From contig CAWHVG010000003.1 of NCBI GenBank assembly GCA_963832725.1, positions 62,001-126,000 on the forward strand: DNA of 64,000 bases, given 5' to 3'. The translations under genes and the position numbers were made by a program. Positions 13,428 to 25,230 of the stretch are shown here, piece by piece. Within the stretch, counting starts at the first letter, position 1. Each line of letters starts with the position of its first letter. Source of the stretch: JAEZBP01 sp963832725. Its GTDB lineage: Bacteria > Myxococcota_A > Polyangia > Polyangiales > Sandaracinaceae. Below the pieces are notes generated by a model. That model made no database searches. It was not told the origin of the DNA and saw only the letters and a list, made by a program, of their open reading frames with translations.

Positions 13428-16045
13428 TCAGCGGTTCAGGAAGACCGGGTTGCTCATCGCGAAGGCCTGACGCCCCGGATGGACCGGCGCGAGATTGCTC
13501 GCCGGGTCCGCCGCCGCGTGGAAGACGACCCACGAGCCCGCGGCCGCTACCGGCACGGTGATCCCCGTCGCGTGGAACGCGGATGGCGCCCTCTCCCATG
13601 TCGCTCTCGGTGATCGGGATCGTCTCGGTCGTCGTGCCGTCGACGATCACCTCCAGCCGGTTCACGTCGCGGACCCACGAGGGCGCCTGCACGGTGACCT
13701 CGAACATGGCCGTGTCGCCCACGCCGTTCACCTCGTCGCCGGGGTGCGAGCCGTCGGGACCGACCACGTCGAGGAAGAGCCCGCCGCTGACGAAGCTGTG
13801 TCCGGCGGCGGTCACGTCCCGGACCATGTTGGGCGTGAGCGTCGTCGGGTCGTCGGTGCCGAGCGCCAGGCACGTGCGCGGGTAGCCGACCGGCGAGGTG
13901 TAGATGTGGTGGCTGTCGGAGCTGCCGACCGCGAACACCCGCCGGCCGCTGTTGATCAGCGAGAACCAGTCGGCCACGGTCGAGTCGCGATTCGACTCGA
14001 AGTCGCTGTCGTTGAAGACCTCCACCAGCGTGAACGCCTCGTCCCAGTAGTCCGTGCGGGACGGGCTGGCGGTCGTCGTGTCGTAGCCCGCGGCGTTGAA
14101 GTAGCCCATCAGCGCGCCGCCGCTGCGCGGGTGGTTGATGATGAGCGCGGGCTGCTCCGAGCGGGCCCGCACGTTGGTGAAGAGGGCCGGAGGCAAGAGG
14201 CCCACCCACGGGAATGCGCTCCCGTTGGGCTGCGTGCGGTCTTCCGTCACCGGGAAGACGCCGAAGTGACCGTACTGGAAGGTCGTGAGCTCGTCGCCGC
14301 TGATGCCGAACGCGAACTGCGACAGCCCCATCTCCTCGATGAGCGGCTGGAAGTCGTTGATCCACTGGTGGTCCGAGCGGATCGGGATCTCCAGCCCGTC
14401 GGCGATCATCCCCAGGACCTTGAGGTGCGCGTCGTCCTCCGAGTCGGGGCTGCGGAAGGTGTGGATGTGATAGTCGGCGCACATCACGCCGGTGGTGTCG
14501 ACCACGTGATCGAGCGCGGCGCTCACGTGCGCCGTCTCGCCGGCCGCGACGGTGACGGGCTCGGTGTGCAGCTCGAACTCGTAGCCGCGGGAGACGATCA
14601 CCTGGTGGTCGCCCGGGTCGACGCGCAGCTCGACCGCGCCGGTGCTCGTGAACGCGACGTGCGCGCGCCCGTTGCCGCCGCGCCCACGCTCGCCGAAGTC
14701 CTCCGGCACGTCCGGCGCGCCCGCGCTCGGGATCGACCTGCACCCGGGCGGGGATCGGGTCGCCGCCGGTCGCGTCCGTCACGTCCACCACGATGGTCGC
14801 GAAGTCGGGCATGGTGATCGCGGCCGTCGTCTGATCGGCGGTGACGGCGACGGGACCGGCCAGCGCGGTGCCGCGGCGGTAGGCGAAGAACGTCACGTCC
14901 TCGCTCGGCACGTCGACGGAGAAGGTCCCGTCGTCGGCCGGCCACAGCCGATCGATCTCGGTCCCGTCCGCGCCGCGCACGTGGACCCGTACGTCCGTTG
15001 CGGGCGAGCCGTCGGAATCGACCACGGTGCCGGTGACCGTCCGCAGCGTGTCTCCACGTTCCGCGGCCAGCGAGCGTTGCAGGCCGGGCAGCCCGGGGCC
15101 GCCCAGGACGAAGGAGCCGAGCGGGATCGACGCCGTACTGCATCCCTGCACGAGCGCGCCCCGGCCGACCTTGAACGCGAGCACGCCCGTCGTGTCGAGG
15201 AGCTGCTGCATCATCTGCCCTTCGGGTGGCAGCCACGCGTAGCTCGTCCCCCAGTCGTCCACGAAGCCCGCCGAGGCGATGGCGTCGTTGGTGTGGCTGA
15301 ACCCGCTCACAGGAGTCCACAGCGGCATTCGGTACGACTGGAAGAAGCCGGCGAGCAGCGTGGTGGTCCGCACCGTGCTCGGATCGGGCTGCGCCACCTG
15401 GAGCGTCACGTGGACCGCGTTCGAGTCGGGCCGCAGCTCGTAGTCGATGGCGGCCGGTAGCCCGCCGAAGTCGCCGGGCAGCAGTCCGGTCAGGAGGTCG
15501 CCCGCGAAGTCGATCGCCGCCAGCGGACCGGTGGCGCGGACCACCGCCGGGTTCCCGTCGGAGCCGTCGTTCAGCACCGTCACCGAGTCGGTGGCGACGA
15601 GGTACGCGCCGAAGCCGAAGAGGACCTCGTTGAAGTCGCCGGCCTCGACCAGCGCGCCGTCCTGTACCCGCGCCACGCCGACCGGTCGGCCACCGTAGGG
15701 ATTGTAGAGATCCGAGGGGCCCGTCGCCTCGATCAGGATCGCGACCCGATCGTTGGCGAGCACGAAGTCGCCCGCCGCCCAGGTCGCGAGCCCGGTGCGG
15801 CTCTCGGGGAGCTGCGACGCGTCGAGCCGTCCCGCCCGCACCTCGCCCGAGCCGGCGCCGAGCGGATCGGCGCTCCCGTCGTCGCCCGTGTCGAAGGGCG
15901 GGATGGTGTCGCAGGTCTGAGGTCCCGCGTCGGGCCCTGCGTTGGACGCGTCCTGTCCCGCGTCGTCGCCGGGCGAGCCGGGGCCGCACGAGATGAGGAC
16001 CGACAAGGCTACGCAGGCGCAGAGGACGAGTGACGGTTTCGGCAC
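13428..16045 (-). CDS. CehA/McbA-type PHP-domain lipoprotein, frameshifted
   Basis: An exported metallohydrolase-like protein of about 870 aa. The N terminus MPKPSLVLCACVALSVLISC is a lipoprotein signal, followed by an Asp/Gly-rich spacer. A beta-rich region (about 45-330) precedes a carboxypeptidase-regulatory-like repeat (VTGTVVDSDGSPATDVRVHV near 345). The C-terminal PHP-like domain shows ADYHIHTFRSPDSEDD with the HxH metal motif, IPIRSDHQW, INHPRSGG and VGSSDSHHI. Two +1 frameshifts are needed: near 14737 (restoring VDPSAGAPDVPEDF) and near 13588 (restoring FHATGITVPVAA up to the stop at 13428). Substrate unknown; the family name comes from a carbaryl hydrolase, but most members are uncharacterised. 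Confidence 0.8.
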
Positions 16046-16086
16046 CGCGACATCCTACGCCCGGCCCGACCCGAGAACCAAGGCGC

Positions 16087-16115
16087 TTGCCGGCCGCGCG
16101 CGCCGCTGCTAACCG
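16087..16115 (+). promoter_or_regulatory. Promoter of the GNAT-like gene
   Basis: TTGCCG (16087-16092), a 17-base spacer and TAACCG (16110-16115). Transcription would start near 16122, with GGAGG just before the ATG at 16140. Confidence 0.55.
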
Positions 16116-16139
16116 ACCGCCGCCAACCGGAGGACCGCG

Positions 16140-17277
16140 ATGCCCATCGAGATCCGAGAGCACACCCCTGGCGAGGACCTCGACGACTTCCTCCGCGCAG
16201 GCCGCGTCGCCTTCCAAGGGCGATCCCAACTGGGTCGCGCCCCTCGAATTCGACCTTCGTGCCCGCCTCACGCCCGGAAAGAACCCCTTCTTCAAGCGCG
16301 GCGAGGTCACCCTCTTCACCGCTTGGCGCGACGGCCGGCTGGTGGGGCGTGCCTCGGCGCAGCTCGATCACGAGCACCTCCGCCTCTACCAGGACCGCAC
16401 GGGCTTCTTCGGCTTCTTCGACACCGTCGACGACGACGAGGTCGGCGAGGCGCTGATCGACGCGGCCGCCGATTGGCTGCGCCGCCGCGGAATGGAGACG
16501 ATGCGCGGCCCGCTCTCGCTCAACATGAACGAGGAGGTCGGCGTTCTGATCGAGGGCTTCGACACGCCGCCCGCCGTGCTGATGGGCCACTCGCGTGCAT
16601 GGCAGGACCGCGTCGCCCAGGCGGCCGGGCTCGAGAAGGCCAAGGACCTGCTCGCCTGGCGCTTCGAGGTCGGCAAGCTTCCCGGTCGCGCCGAGCGGGC
16701 GTGGGAGCAGGTCCAGAAGATGCCCGAGGTGCGGATCCGCAGCGTCGACCCGAAGAAGATCGATCGCGAGCTCGCGACCATCATGGAGATCTTCAACGAC
16801 GCCTGGAAGGCGAACTGGGGCTTCGTCCCGGCGACCGACGAGGAAGTGAAGAAGACCGGCGAAGAGCTCCGGCTCATCCTCGACCGGGATCTGGCCATGA
16901 TCGCCGAGATCGACGAGCGGCCGGTCGCCATCTGCGTCGCCTTGCCCAACCTGAACGAGGTGGTGCGAGACTTCGACGGCAAGCTCGGTCCGGTCGAGGT
17001 CGCGAAGCTGCTCTGGCGGCTCAAGATCCGCCGCCCCAAGAGCGCCCGGCTCATGATGCTGGGCATCCGCAGTGAGCTGCGTGGCCAGAAGCGCTACGGC
17101 GGGCTCTCGCACGCGCTCTACGTCGAGATCGCCAAGCGCAGCGCGAAGGTCGGCTACGAGTGGGGCGAGCTGAGCTGGACGCTCGAGGACAACCACCCGG
17201 TGAACCTCGGCATCCGCTCGATGGGCGCGAAAGTCTACAAGAAGTACCGCGTGTACGAGCGCTCGCTGAGCGCGTGA
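16140..17277 (+). CDS. GNAT-fold N-acyltransferase-like protein, frameshifted
   Basis: A protein of about 378 aa from a family common in myxobacteria and annotated as GNAT-like; its reaction is unknown. The start MPIEIREHTPGEDLDDFLRAGRVAF follows GGAGGACCGCG. One extra base near 16218 breaks the frame: removing it gives AFKGDPNWVAPLEFD. Later parts include GRLVGRASAQLDHEH, TGFFGFFDTVDDDEVGEALIDAAADWLRRRGMETMRGPLSLNMNEEVG (an acetyl-CoA-fold-like core) and the C-terminal YEWGELSWTLEDN with KVYKKYRVYER. It is followed 10 bases later by the HemJ/CopD-like gene. Confidence 0.75.
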
Positions 17278-17287
17278 GGAGCCGCCG

Positions 17288-17716
17288 ATGATGTTCCGCA
17301 ACATCGCCATCGCCACCCACCTGATCGGGATGGCGCTCTGGATTGGAGGCGCCGCCACGGCCGCCATGGTCGCCGCGGCCGCCGCCCGGGAAGGTGAGGC
17401 GGGACGTCCCACGCTGGCCGCCGCCCGCCGCGCCGTCCTCTTCGTGGCCACCCCCGGGATGCTGCTGGCCTGGATCGCGGGCCTCAGCTACCTCGTGCCG
17501 AACTTCACGACGCTCTACGCGCGCGCCGGCTGGATGCACGGCAAGCTCACGCTGCTGATCATCCTGACCGGCATCACCGGCGTGCTCACCGGTCGCCTCC
17601 GCCGCGGCGCCGCCGGCACCAAGCCGGTGTCGCCCGGGATGATGGGCGGGCTGAGCCTGGCCGTGGTGGTGATCGCGGCCCTCATCGTGTTCTTGGCCGT
17701 CCTCAAGCCGGGCTGA
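17288..17716 (+). CDS. Four-helix HemJ/CopD-like membrane protein
   Basis: A 142-aa integral membrane protein with four predicted helices. His11 in helix one (ATHLIGMALWIGG) and His84 in GWMHGKLTLL match the positions of heme-ligand histidines in the HemJ (oxygen-independent protoporphyrinogen oxidase) and CopD families. HemJ normally has more conserved Lys and Arg residues, so the exact function is open. It begins 10 bases after the GNAT-like gene, with GGAGCCGCCG as a ribosome binding site, and is probably cotranscribed with it. Confidence 0.7.
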   Translation: MMFRNIAIATHLIGMALWIGGAATAAMVAAAAAREGEAGRPTLAAARRAVLFVATPGMLLAWIAGLSYLVPNFTTLYARAGWMHGKLTLLIILTGITGVLTGRLRRGAAGTKPVSPGMMGGLSLAVVVIAALIVFLAVLKPG

Positions 17717-17958
17717 CGAGCGGCCTTGACGAACGGCTTGCCGGCGGGACCCGGTGGTGGCGTGCATCGCCGCCCTCATCGTGGTCCTGACGTCCTCGAC
17801 CCGGGCTGACCCGCAGGGCTGACCGCCGCCGATCGTGGCGCCGCGTTCACAGCGCCGCCCGGTCGATCGTGAACGCGCGCTGGCAGTCTCGGCGCGATCG
17901 ATGGCCATTGACGGCCCGGGAGGGTCTGGCACGCTATTGGCTCCAAGGCGTGCTCGTC

Positions 17959-18495
17959 ATGAACCGACGTATCCTCCTCTCCATCGCGACGCTCCTCTCT
18001 GGCCTGGCCCTCACCGCGTGCAACTCCGGTGGCCTGAACGTGCAGGGCAGCGTGGCCGTGACGACGGCTGCCGGGACGGCCAGCGAGACCACCCGGACGC
18101 TCCCGTTCACGAACGCGACGCGCCTCGACGGGAGCGGTCCCGGCCGCTTCACGGGTAGCTGCGTGCTGACGCGGACCCGGGACGCGAGCGGCGCCGAGCA
18201 GTGGGGCGCGGTCGCCGAGATCCACACCGGCGGCACGACCACCGACGCCAACCCGCTGACCAGCGTCACCATGATGCAGAACACGGGCGCGGACCCCGCG
18301 AGCGCGCGGGTCGAGATCGAGATGGGTGGCGTGACCTACGCGCCGGTGGCCGGTGGCTGCTCGGTCGAGGTGCCCTACGCGCTCCGCGATGGAGTGACCC
18401 AGTTCTCGGGCACGTGCGACGTGGCCAACGCCGCCGGTGACCAGGCCACGGTCACCCTCGACGTCGACTTCGGCGGCTGCACCGTCCAGCACTGA
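17959..18495 (+). CDS. Small lipoprotein of unknown function
   Basis: A 178-aa exported protein. ATG at 17959 gives MNRRILLSIATLLSGLALTAC, a clear lipoprotein signal ending in the LTAC lipobox; an upstream in-frame ATG at 17869 would bury the signal and is rejected. The mature part is rich in Thr, Gly and Val and has four spaced cysteines (GSCVL, GGCSV, GTCDV, GGCTV) that could form two disulfides. No known domain recognised. The sequence TGGCAC-N5-TGGC at 17927-17941 slightly resembles a sigma-54 promoter but fails the -12 consensus. Confidence 0.75.
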   Translation: MNRRILLSIATLLSGLALTACNSGGLNVQGSVAVTTAAGTASETTRTLPFTNATRLDGSGPGRFTGSCVLTRTRDASGAEQWGAVAEIHTGGTTTDANPLTSVTMMQNTGADPASARVEIEMGGVTYAPVAGGCSVEVPYALRDGVTQFSGTCDVANAAGDQATVTLDVDFGGCTVQH

Positions 18496-19138
18496 AGCCT
18501 GGGGCGAGTCTTCGCCCTCGGCGGAGCCGACTCCCTTCGGGTAGCGCCCCGTGCGTCGGCCGGTACGATTGCCGGCTCTCGAGTCGAGCGCGCCCGGCTT
18601 CGGCATGGACGGCGGCACGCCCGACGGTAGCGTCACACCGCGACGACCGGCGCCCCGGGAGCCGCGACGACAGCCCTCCCAGGCCCGAGCGGGCGCCGCG
18701 CCCCCGGGGGCGGAAGGGCGCCGACCCATCGAGCGACTCGAGGACGTGAGCCAGGACGACAGGCTGGCCGTCCTCGGTCTCGCGTCGCGATCGCCGGAGC
18801 CCGCGGCCGGTGAGGATCCGAGCCTCGGGGCCACGGTCGCGGCGTCGTATGCGGGGAGCGCGCCGCGCACGGACGGAATGGCCGCTCGCTCGCGCGCCGG
18901 AGCTGGGCACGAGGATCCGAGCCTCGGGGCCACGGTCGCGCGCGTCGGATGTGGCGTTCAGGCGACGCGGGAGGACGCAATGGCCGCTCGCTCGAGGCCG
19001 CGGCCGGGGACCAGGATCACGCGCCTCGCGGCCACGGTCGCGGCGTCCAGCGCTGGCGCGCAGGCGCCGCGATACGGACGACCCGAGCCTGGACGACACG
19101 TGGGTGGCCTCGAGCGGTCACGAGCCGCTCGCGCCACC
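18496..19138. other. Long intergenic region with repeats before the kinase
   Basis: No gene with normal codon use is visible in these 643 bases. The plus frame of the kinase stays open through it, but its translation is low-complexity and repetitive. The middle is filled by three degenerate ~99-base repeats (18812-19080, listed separately). The kinase could start upstream if another frameshift lies near 19135: another frame reads TDDPSLDDTWVASSGHEPLAP just before the ATG. Confidence 0.5.
18812..19080. repeat. Three degenerate tandem repeats of about 99 bp
   Basis: Copies begin at 18812 and 18911 with GAGGATCCGAGCCTCGGGGC and continue CACGGTCGCG; a more diverged third copy begins at 19011 (CAGGATCACGCGCCTCGCGG). 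ATGGCCGCTCGCTCG recurs at 18880 and 18979, again 99 bases apart. The period is 33 codons, yet the translations look unlike a real protein repeat. Confidence 0.65.
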
Positions 19139-20915
<1,777 letters not shown>

Positions 20916-20939
20916 CGACGTCAATCGCGGCGAGCCCGG

Positions 20940-23333
20940 TCAAGGGTCGGGCGGGTCGGTCGCCGGAACGCGTTTCGCGGTCGCCGGTGGCGCGACGCAG
21001 CCTTCTTCGCTCCGCGTGGGCGTCGCGCGCAGCGCCCCGTTCGCGCTCACCTCGACCACGACGCCGCCGTCTCGATCGGTCCGGTAGGGACAGCCGACGT
21101 GCGCGACGAGCCGGCTCCAGACCTGGGGATGCGGGTGCCCGAAGCGGTTGTGTCGACCCATGCTGGCCACCGAGACGGTCGGGCGCAGCGCGTCGATCAG
21201 CGGGGCGGCGCTCGAGGTGCGCGAGCCGTGGTGGGCGACCTTGAGCACGTCGACCGGGCTCGCGCCGAGCGCCAGTAATCCGCCTTCGCCGTGGGCCTCC
21301 ACGTCGCCCGTGAAGAGCAGGCGCCGCCCGCCGAAGCGCATGTCCACCACCAACGAGTTGTCGTTCGGGCCCCAGCCGGGATCGAACGACGGACAGGGCC
21401 AGAGGACGCGCGTCGTCGCCGCGCCGAAGCGACGCGTCCGACCGCAGAGGGCGTCCGGGCCGAGGACGCGGGCGCCATGTTCTCTCGCGTGCGCCAGGAG
21501 CGCCGCCACCTCGCCTTCGGGGCGCTCGGACGCGCCTTGCCCGGTGTCCCACACCTCGCCGACCTCGAACGCGTCGAGGAGCGCGCCGACGCCGCCGTAG
21601 TGATCCGGATGCGGGTGGCTGATCACCAGCACATCGATCCGCGTCCTCCGTCGCGCGCGGAGCAGCGGCACCAGCACGTGCGCTCCCGGGTCGGGCCCTC
21701 CGCGCGGCGCGCCACCGGCGTCGACCACCATCAGCTGCCCGTTCGGAAGATCCACCAGCGCTCCGTCGCCCTGGCCGACGTCGAGGAAGGTCACCCGCAG
21801 CGCGTCCGTCGGCTGCTCGGCGGAGCGCAGCCGCAGCTCCGCCCCGGCCAGCGCCAGCACGCCGAGGACGACCACCGCGATCCGCCCTCGCCACGTTCGC
21901 ACCACCAAGAGCGCCAGCGCCGCGGCGGCGAAGAGGACGCCCTCCAGCACGTCGGGCGGTGGCAGGTTCTGGCCGGCAGGCACCAGCGCGAAGACCTCCG
22001 TGGCGGCCAAGAACGCCCGCGCGGCGAGCTCGACGACGGGCGCGCTCAGGTACGCCAGGGGCGGCAGGGCGATCGTGAGCGCGGCGTGCGCGGCCGCGGC
22101 GGGCAGGAGCAGACCGGCCGCGATGGGCACCACCACCAGGTTGGCCAAGAGCCCGATCAGCGGGACCTGACCGAACATCCAGAGCACGAAGGGCGCCGTC
22201 GCCAGCGTCGTGCGCGCGCTGATCACCAACCCGGCTCGCGCCCAGCTGCGGGGCGTGTCGCGCATCGAGACCAGCGCCGCGGTGGCCACGATGGAGAGCA
22301 GGAAGCCGGGCCGCGCCAGGTCGTCCGGTCGCGTCACCGCCAGGAGGAGCGCCGCGGCGGCCGTCACGCTGACGGGGTGCCCGCGCCGACCGCCGGCGGC
22401 CAGCGCCCACGCGATGCTCGCCGTCACCGCCGCCCTCCACGCGCTCGGCGCGTCGCCGACCACCAGCGCGTAGGCGAGCGCGAAGGGGATGCCGAGCGCC
22501 TTGGCGAGGCGGGAGACGTCGAAGCGGGCGGCGACGCGGGGCACGCGCACGAGGAGCCAGCCCGCGAGCCACACGAACGCGCCGGCCAGCAACGTCACGT
22601 GCAGCCCGCTGACCGCCAACACGTGGGAGAGACCGGCCGCGCGCACGTCGTCGCGCGCGTCGTCCTCGATCGCCCCCGACTCGCCGAGCACCAGCGCCCG
22701 CGCGAGGTCGGCCGCCTCCGGGGAGAGGCTCCGTCGAAGGCGGACTCGCAGCGCTCGCCGGAGCGCGTGGGCGGCGCGCTGCCAGGGCGCGGCGCGCCGG
22801 AGGACCCGAGGTCGGCCCACCAGCCGCGCGTGCGCATCCGCTCGTCGGGCGCTCGGCCACGCCGGGTGAGGCGTCGGATCGTAGAAGCGCTGGCTGGGCT
22901 GGCCGCGGGTGATCACCCCGACGCGCGTGCCGGTCGGCACGTCCAGGCCGCGCACGCTCACCCGCGTTCCGGCGGGGATCGGCGTGCCCGAGTCGAGCTC
23001 GCGACCGCGCGACACCTCCAGGATCGCCCGCGGCGCGTCGGCGTGCCGCGTGGCGAGGACCTCGCCCTCGAGCCGCAGCACGCCCGGCTCCACCTCGCCG
23101 AGCGCCGGTGGCGCGGGCGCCAGCGCTTGGCCGACCAGGGCCGCCAGCGCCGCGAAGAGGACCCCGGCCCGCCGGGCAGGCTGCGCGCGGCTCGCGCGGG
23201 TCGAGAATGTCAGCAGCAGCGCCACGCCCAGCACGGCCGCGCTCGCGATCCATGCCCCCTCGAGGCGGAACCCGAGCAATGCGGCCCAGGCTCCCGAGAG
23301 CAGACCGACGGCCATCGCGACCAGCGCACCCAT
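20940..23333 (-). CDS. comEC: ComEC/Rec2-type DNA-uptake channel protein
   Basis: Inner-membrane channel thought to pass single-stranded DNA into the cytoplasm during transformation. The 797-aa protein has N-terminal helices, a DUF4131-like beta domain (about 80-165), the competence membrane domain (GLSHVLAVSGLHVTLLAGAF near 240, then about eight helices) and a C-terminal metallo-beta-lactamase domain (VTFLDVGQGDGALVDLPNGQ near 525; VISHPHPDHYGG zinc motif near 580; FTGDVEAHGE; LKVAHHGS). All three parts are complete, so it is probably functional. No other competence gene is in the window. Confidence 0.93.
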   Translation of the reverse strand: MGALVAMAVGLLSGAWAALLGFRLEGAWIASAAVLGVALLLTFSTRASRAQPARRAGVLFAALAALVGQALAPAPPALGEVEPGVLRLEGEVLATRHADAPRAILEVSRGRELDSGTPIPAGTRVSVRGLDVPTGTRVGVITRGQPSQRFYDPTPHPAWPSARRADAHARLVGRPRVLRRAAPWQRAAHALRRALRVRLRRSLSPEAADLARALVLGESGAIEDDARDDVRAAGLSHVLAVSGLHVTLLAGAFVWLAGWLLVRVPRVAARFDVSRLAKALGIPFALAYALVVGDAPSAWRAAVTASIAWALAAGGRRGHPVSVTAAAALLLAVTRPDDLARPGFLLSIVATAALVSMRDTPRSWARAGLVISARTTLATAPFVLWMFGQVPLIGLLANLVVVPIAAGLLLPAAAAHAALTIALPPLAYLSAPVVELAARAFLAATEVFALVPAGQNLPPPDVLEGVLFAAAALALLVVRTWRGRIAVVVLGVLALAGAELRLRSAEQPTDALRVTFLDVGQGDGALVDLPNGQLMVVDAGGAPRGGPDPGAHVLVPLLRARRRTRIDVLVISHPHPDHYGGVGALLDAFEVGEVWDTGQGASERPEGEVAALLAHAREHGARVLGPDALCGRTRRFGAATTRVLWPCPSFDPGWGPNDNSLVVDMRFGGRRLLFTGDVEAHGEGGLLALGASPVDVLKVAHHGSRTSSAAPLIDALRPTVSVASMGRHNRFGHPHPQVWSRLVAHVGCPYRTDRDGGVVVEVSANGALRATPTRSEEGCVAPPATAKRVPATDPPDP

Positions 23334-23400
23334 CGCGCTCGCCTCTCGGCAGCTCGCGTGCCGAAGCGCGCGGACGTGATCTCGCGAGGTTACGCGCGCG

Positions 23401-23443
23401 GATCGGCGGAGCCGCCCGCCGATCGGCGAAACCTCCGCCGATC
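23401..23443. repeat. Overlapping inverted repeats GATCGGCGG/CCGCCGATC
   Basis: GATCGGCGG at 23401-23409 can pair with CCGCCGATC at 23416-23424; alternatively GATCGGCG at 23421-23428 can pair with CGCCGATC at 23436-23443. The two hairpins share bases and are mutually exclusive. They lie between the second cysteine desulfurase and comEC and may act as a terminator; there is no T run. Confidence 0.5.
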
Positions 23444-23519
23444 GGGTGAGCCGCGTGCTCGTGGCCTGGCGCTCCCATCCGTGCTCGTCGTTCCGGGCCG
23501 AGCCGGGCTCGGCACCGCG

Positions 23520-24734
23520 CTACCAGTCGATGGCGCTCGGGTCGACGCCTTCCTGGCGGAGCTGATAGAGCGGCGAGAGCTCGCGCAGCCGCTTCACCTC
23601 GGCGACGACGCGCTCCGCGACCGAGTCGACCTCGTCCTCGGTGTTGAAGCGGCCGAGCCCGAAGCGGATGGACGCGTGCGCGCGCTCTTCGTCGACGCCC
23701 ATCGCCCGCAGCACGTAGCTCGGCTCGAGGCTGGCGCTCGTGCAGGCGCTGCCCGACGAGACCGCCACCACGTCGCGGAGCGCCAGCATCAGCGCTTCGG
23801 CCTCGACGTAGGCGAACGAGACGTTGAGGTTGCCCGGATGACGGTCGGGCGGCTCGGGGCCGTTGAGAACGGTGTCGTCGAGCGCGCCCGAGAGCTTCGC
23901 CCACAGGCGATCGCGAAGCGCCGCGGCGTGATCGCGGTCCTTCTCCCACTCCTCTCGGGCCAGCCTCGCGGCCTCGCCGAGCCCCACGATGCCCGGCACG
24001 TTCAGCGTCCCCGAGCGCATCCCGCGCTCGTGCCCGCCGCCGTCGATCTGCGCGACCAAGCGCACGCGAGGCGCCCTTCGCCGCACGTAGAGCGCGCCGA
24101 CCCCCTTGGGCCCGTACATCTTGTGCGCCGAGACGCTGGCGAGGTCGACGTTCGTCGCCTCCACGTCGAAGGGCATGCGGCCCAGCCCCTGCACCGCGTC
24201 GCAGTGGAGGAGGACGCCGCGCTCCCGCGTGATGGCGCCGATCTCGGCGATGGGCTCGACGGTGCCGACCTCGTTGTTGGCCAGCATCACCGAGACCAGG
24301 ATGCGTGTCGTCTCGCGCAGCGCCTCGCGGACCTGCTCGGGGTCGACTCGGCCTTCACCGTCGACGCCGAGGACGGTGACCTCGAAGCCCTGCCGCTCGA
24401 GGTGCTTCACGCTGTCGAGCACCGCCTTGTGCTCGATGGCCGTGGTCACGATGTGGCGGCCGCCGCCGGCCTGGGCCTCGGCGACCCCTTTGATGGCCAG
24501 GTTGTCGCTCTCGGTGGCGCCGCTGGTGAAGACGATCTCCTTGTCGCTGGCGCCGAGCAGCTTCGCCACCTCGCTCCGCGCCACACCGACCGCGTCCTCC
24601 GCCTCCCAGCCGTAGGCGTGGGAGCGGCTCGCGGCGTTGCCGAAGCGTTCGGTGAGCCAGGGCATCATGGCCTCGAGCACCCGCGGGTCGAGCGGGGTGG
24701 TCGAGTGGTTGTCCATGTAGATCGGACGCGACAT
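23520..24734 (-). CDS. iscS: Cysteine desulfurase, IscS/NifS group (last gene of the suf operon)
   Basis: PLP enzyme that takes sulfur from cysteine for Fe-S cluster building. ATG at 24734 gives MSRPIYMDNHSTTPLDPRV, the standard start; the longer frame is rejected. It shows TSGATESDNLAIKG near residue 72, HCDAVQGLGR near 180, SAHKMYGPKGVGALYVRR with the PLP Lys near 205, and the active-site loop VSSGSACTSASLEPS with the catalytic Cys near 327. At 404 aa it is a full-length group I enzyme. It begins 14 bases after the DUF59 gene, so the operon encodes two desulfurases, this one and SufS. Confidence 0.92.
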   Translation of the reverse strand: MSRPIYMDNHSTTPLDPRVLEAMMPWLTERFGNAASRSHAYGWEAEDAVGVARSEVAKLLGASDKEIVFTSGATESDNLAIKGVAEAQAGGGRHIVTTAIEHKAVLDSVKHLERQGFEVTVLGVDGEGRVDPEQVREALRETTRILVSVMLANNEVGTVEPIAEIGAITRERGVLLHCDAVQGLGRMPFDVEATNVDLASVSAHKMYGPKGVGALYVRRRAPRVRLVAQIDGGGHERGMRSGTLNVPGIVGLGEAARLAREEWEKDRDHAAALRDRLWAKLSGALDDTVLNGPEPPDRHPGNLNVSFAYVEAEALMLALRDVVAVSSGSACTSASLEPSYVLRAMGVDEERAHASIRFGLGRFNTEDEVDSVAERVVAEVKRLRELSPLYQLRQEGVDPSAIDW

Positions 24735-24748
24735 CGTCCGCGGCTCTC

Positions 24749-25222
24749 TCAGAGCAGACCGAGCTCCAGCATCGCCTCTTCGGTCATGCGATCGCGGGTC
24801 CACGGCGGATCCCAGGTCAGCCGCACGTGCGAGGTGCGGACGCCTTCGATGGCGCCGGTCTTCTGCGCGACTTCTTGCACGATCATGCCGGCCACCGGAC
24901 AGCCGGGCGCGGTCAGCGTCATCTCGATGTCGATCGCGCCGTCTTCTGCCACCTCGAACCCGTAGATGAGCCCTAGATCGTAGATGTTGACGGGGATCTC
25001 CGGGTCGTAGATCGACTTGAGCGTGTCGACGATCTGCGCGCGCAGCGCCTCTTCGTCGACCGGCTGGCTCGGCGCGTCGCCGCTCCCGCCGAAGGCCTCT
25101 TTCACGACCTCTTGGGGCTCGACCTGCCCGTACACGCCCAACCCGATGCGACCCTCTTCACGCCGCACCGGCTCGAGCTTGTTCACCTTCAGGTCCTCGA
25201 TGTCGTCGTGTGCGTTGCTCAT
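24749..25222 (-). CDS. DUF59/MIP18-domain Fe-S assembly protein (SufT-like)
   Basis: A 157-aa protein whose C-terminal DUF59 domain (about 55-157) has LKSIYDPEIPVNIYDLGLIYGFEV, TLTAPGCPVAGMI with its conserved Cys, and VRLTWDPPWTRDRMTEEAMLELGLL, all typical of SufT/PaaD-type maturation factors. ATG at 25222 (MSNAHDDIEDL) is taken; a longer frame is an artefact. The N-terminal 50 residues are charged and not part of the domain. It sits 8 bases after sufU, in the usual position within suf operons. SufT proteins help mature Fe-S proteins; the exact target here is unknown. Confidence 0.88.
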   Translation of the reverse strand: MSNAHDDIEDLKVNKLEPVRREEGRIGLGVYGQVEPQEVVKEAFGGSGDAPSQPVDEEALRAQIVDTLKSIYDPEIPVNIYDLGLIYGFEVAEDGAIDIEMTLTAPGCPVAGMIVQEVAQKTGAIEGVRTSHVRLTWDPPWTRDRMTEEAMLELGLL

Positions 25223-25230
25223 GCGCGGCC

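Noticed and set aside
17927..17941. Sigma-54 promoter before the small lipoprotein
   Set aside because: TGGCAC-N5-TGGC lacks the essential TTGC at -12 and would place the start only a few bases before the ATG.
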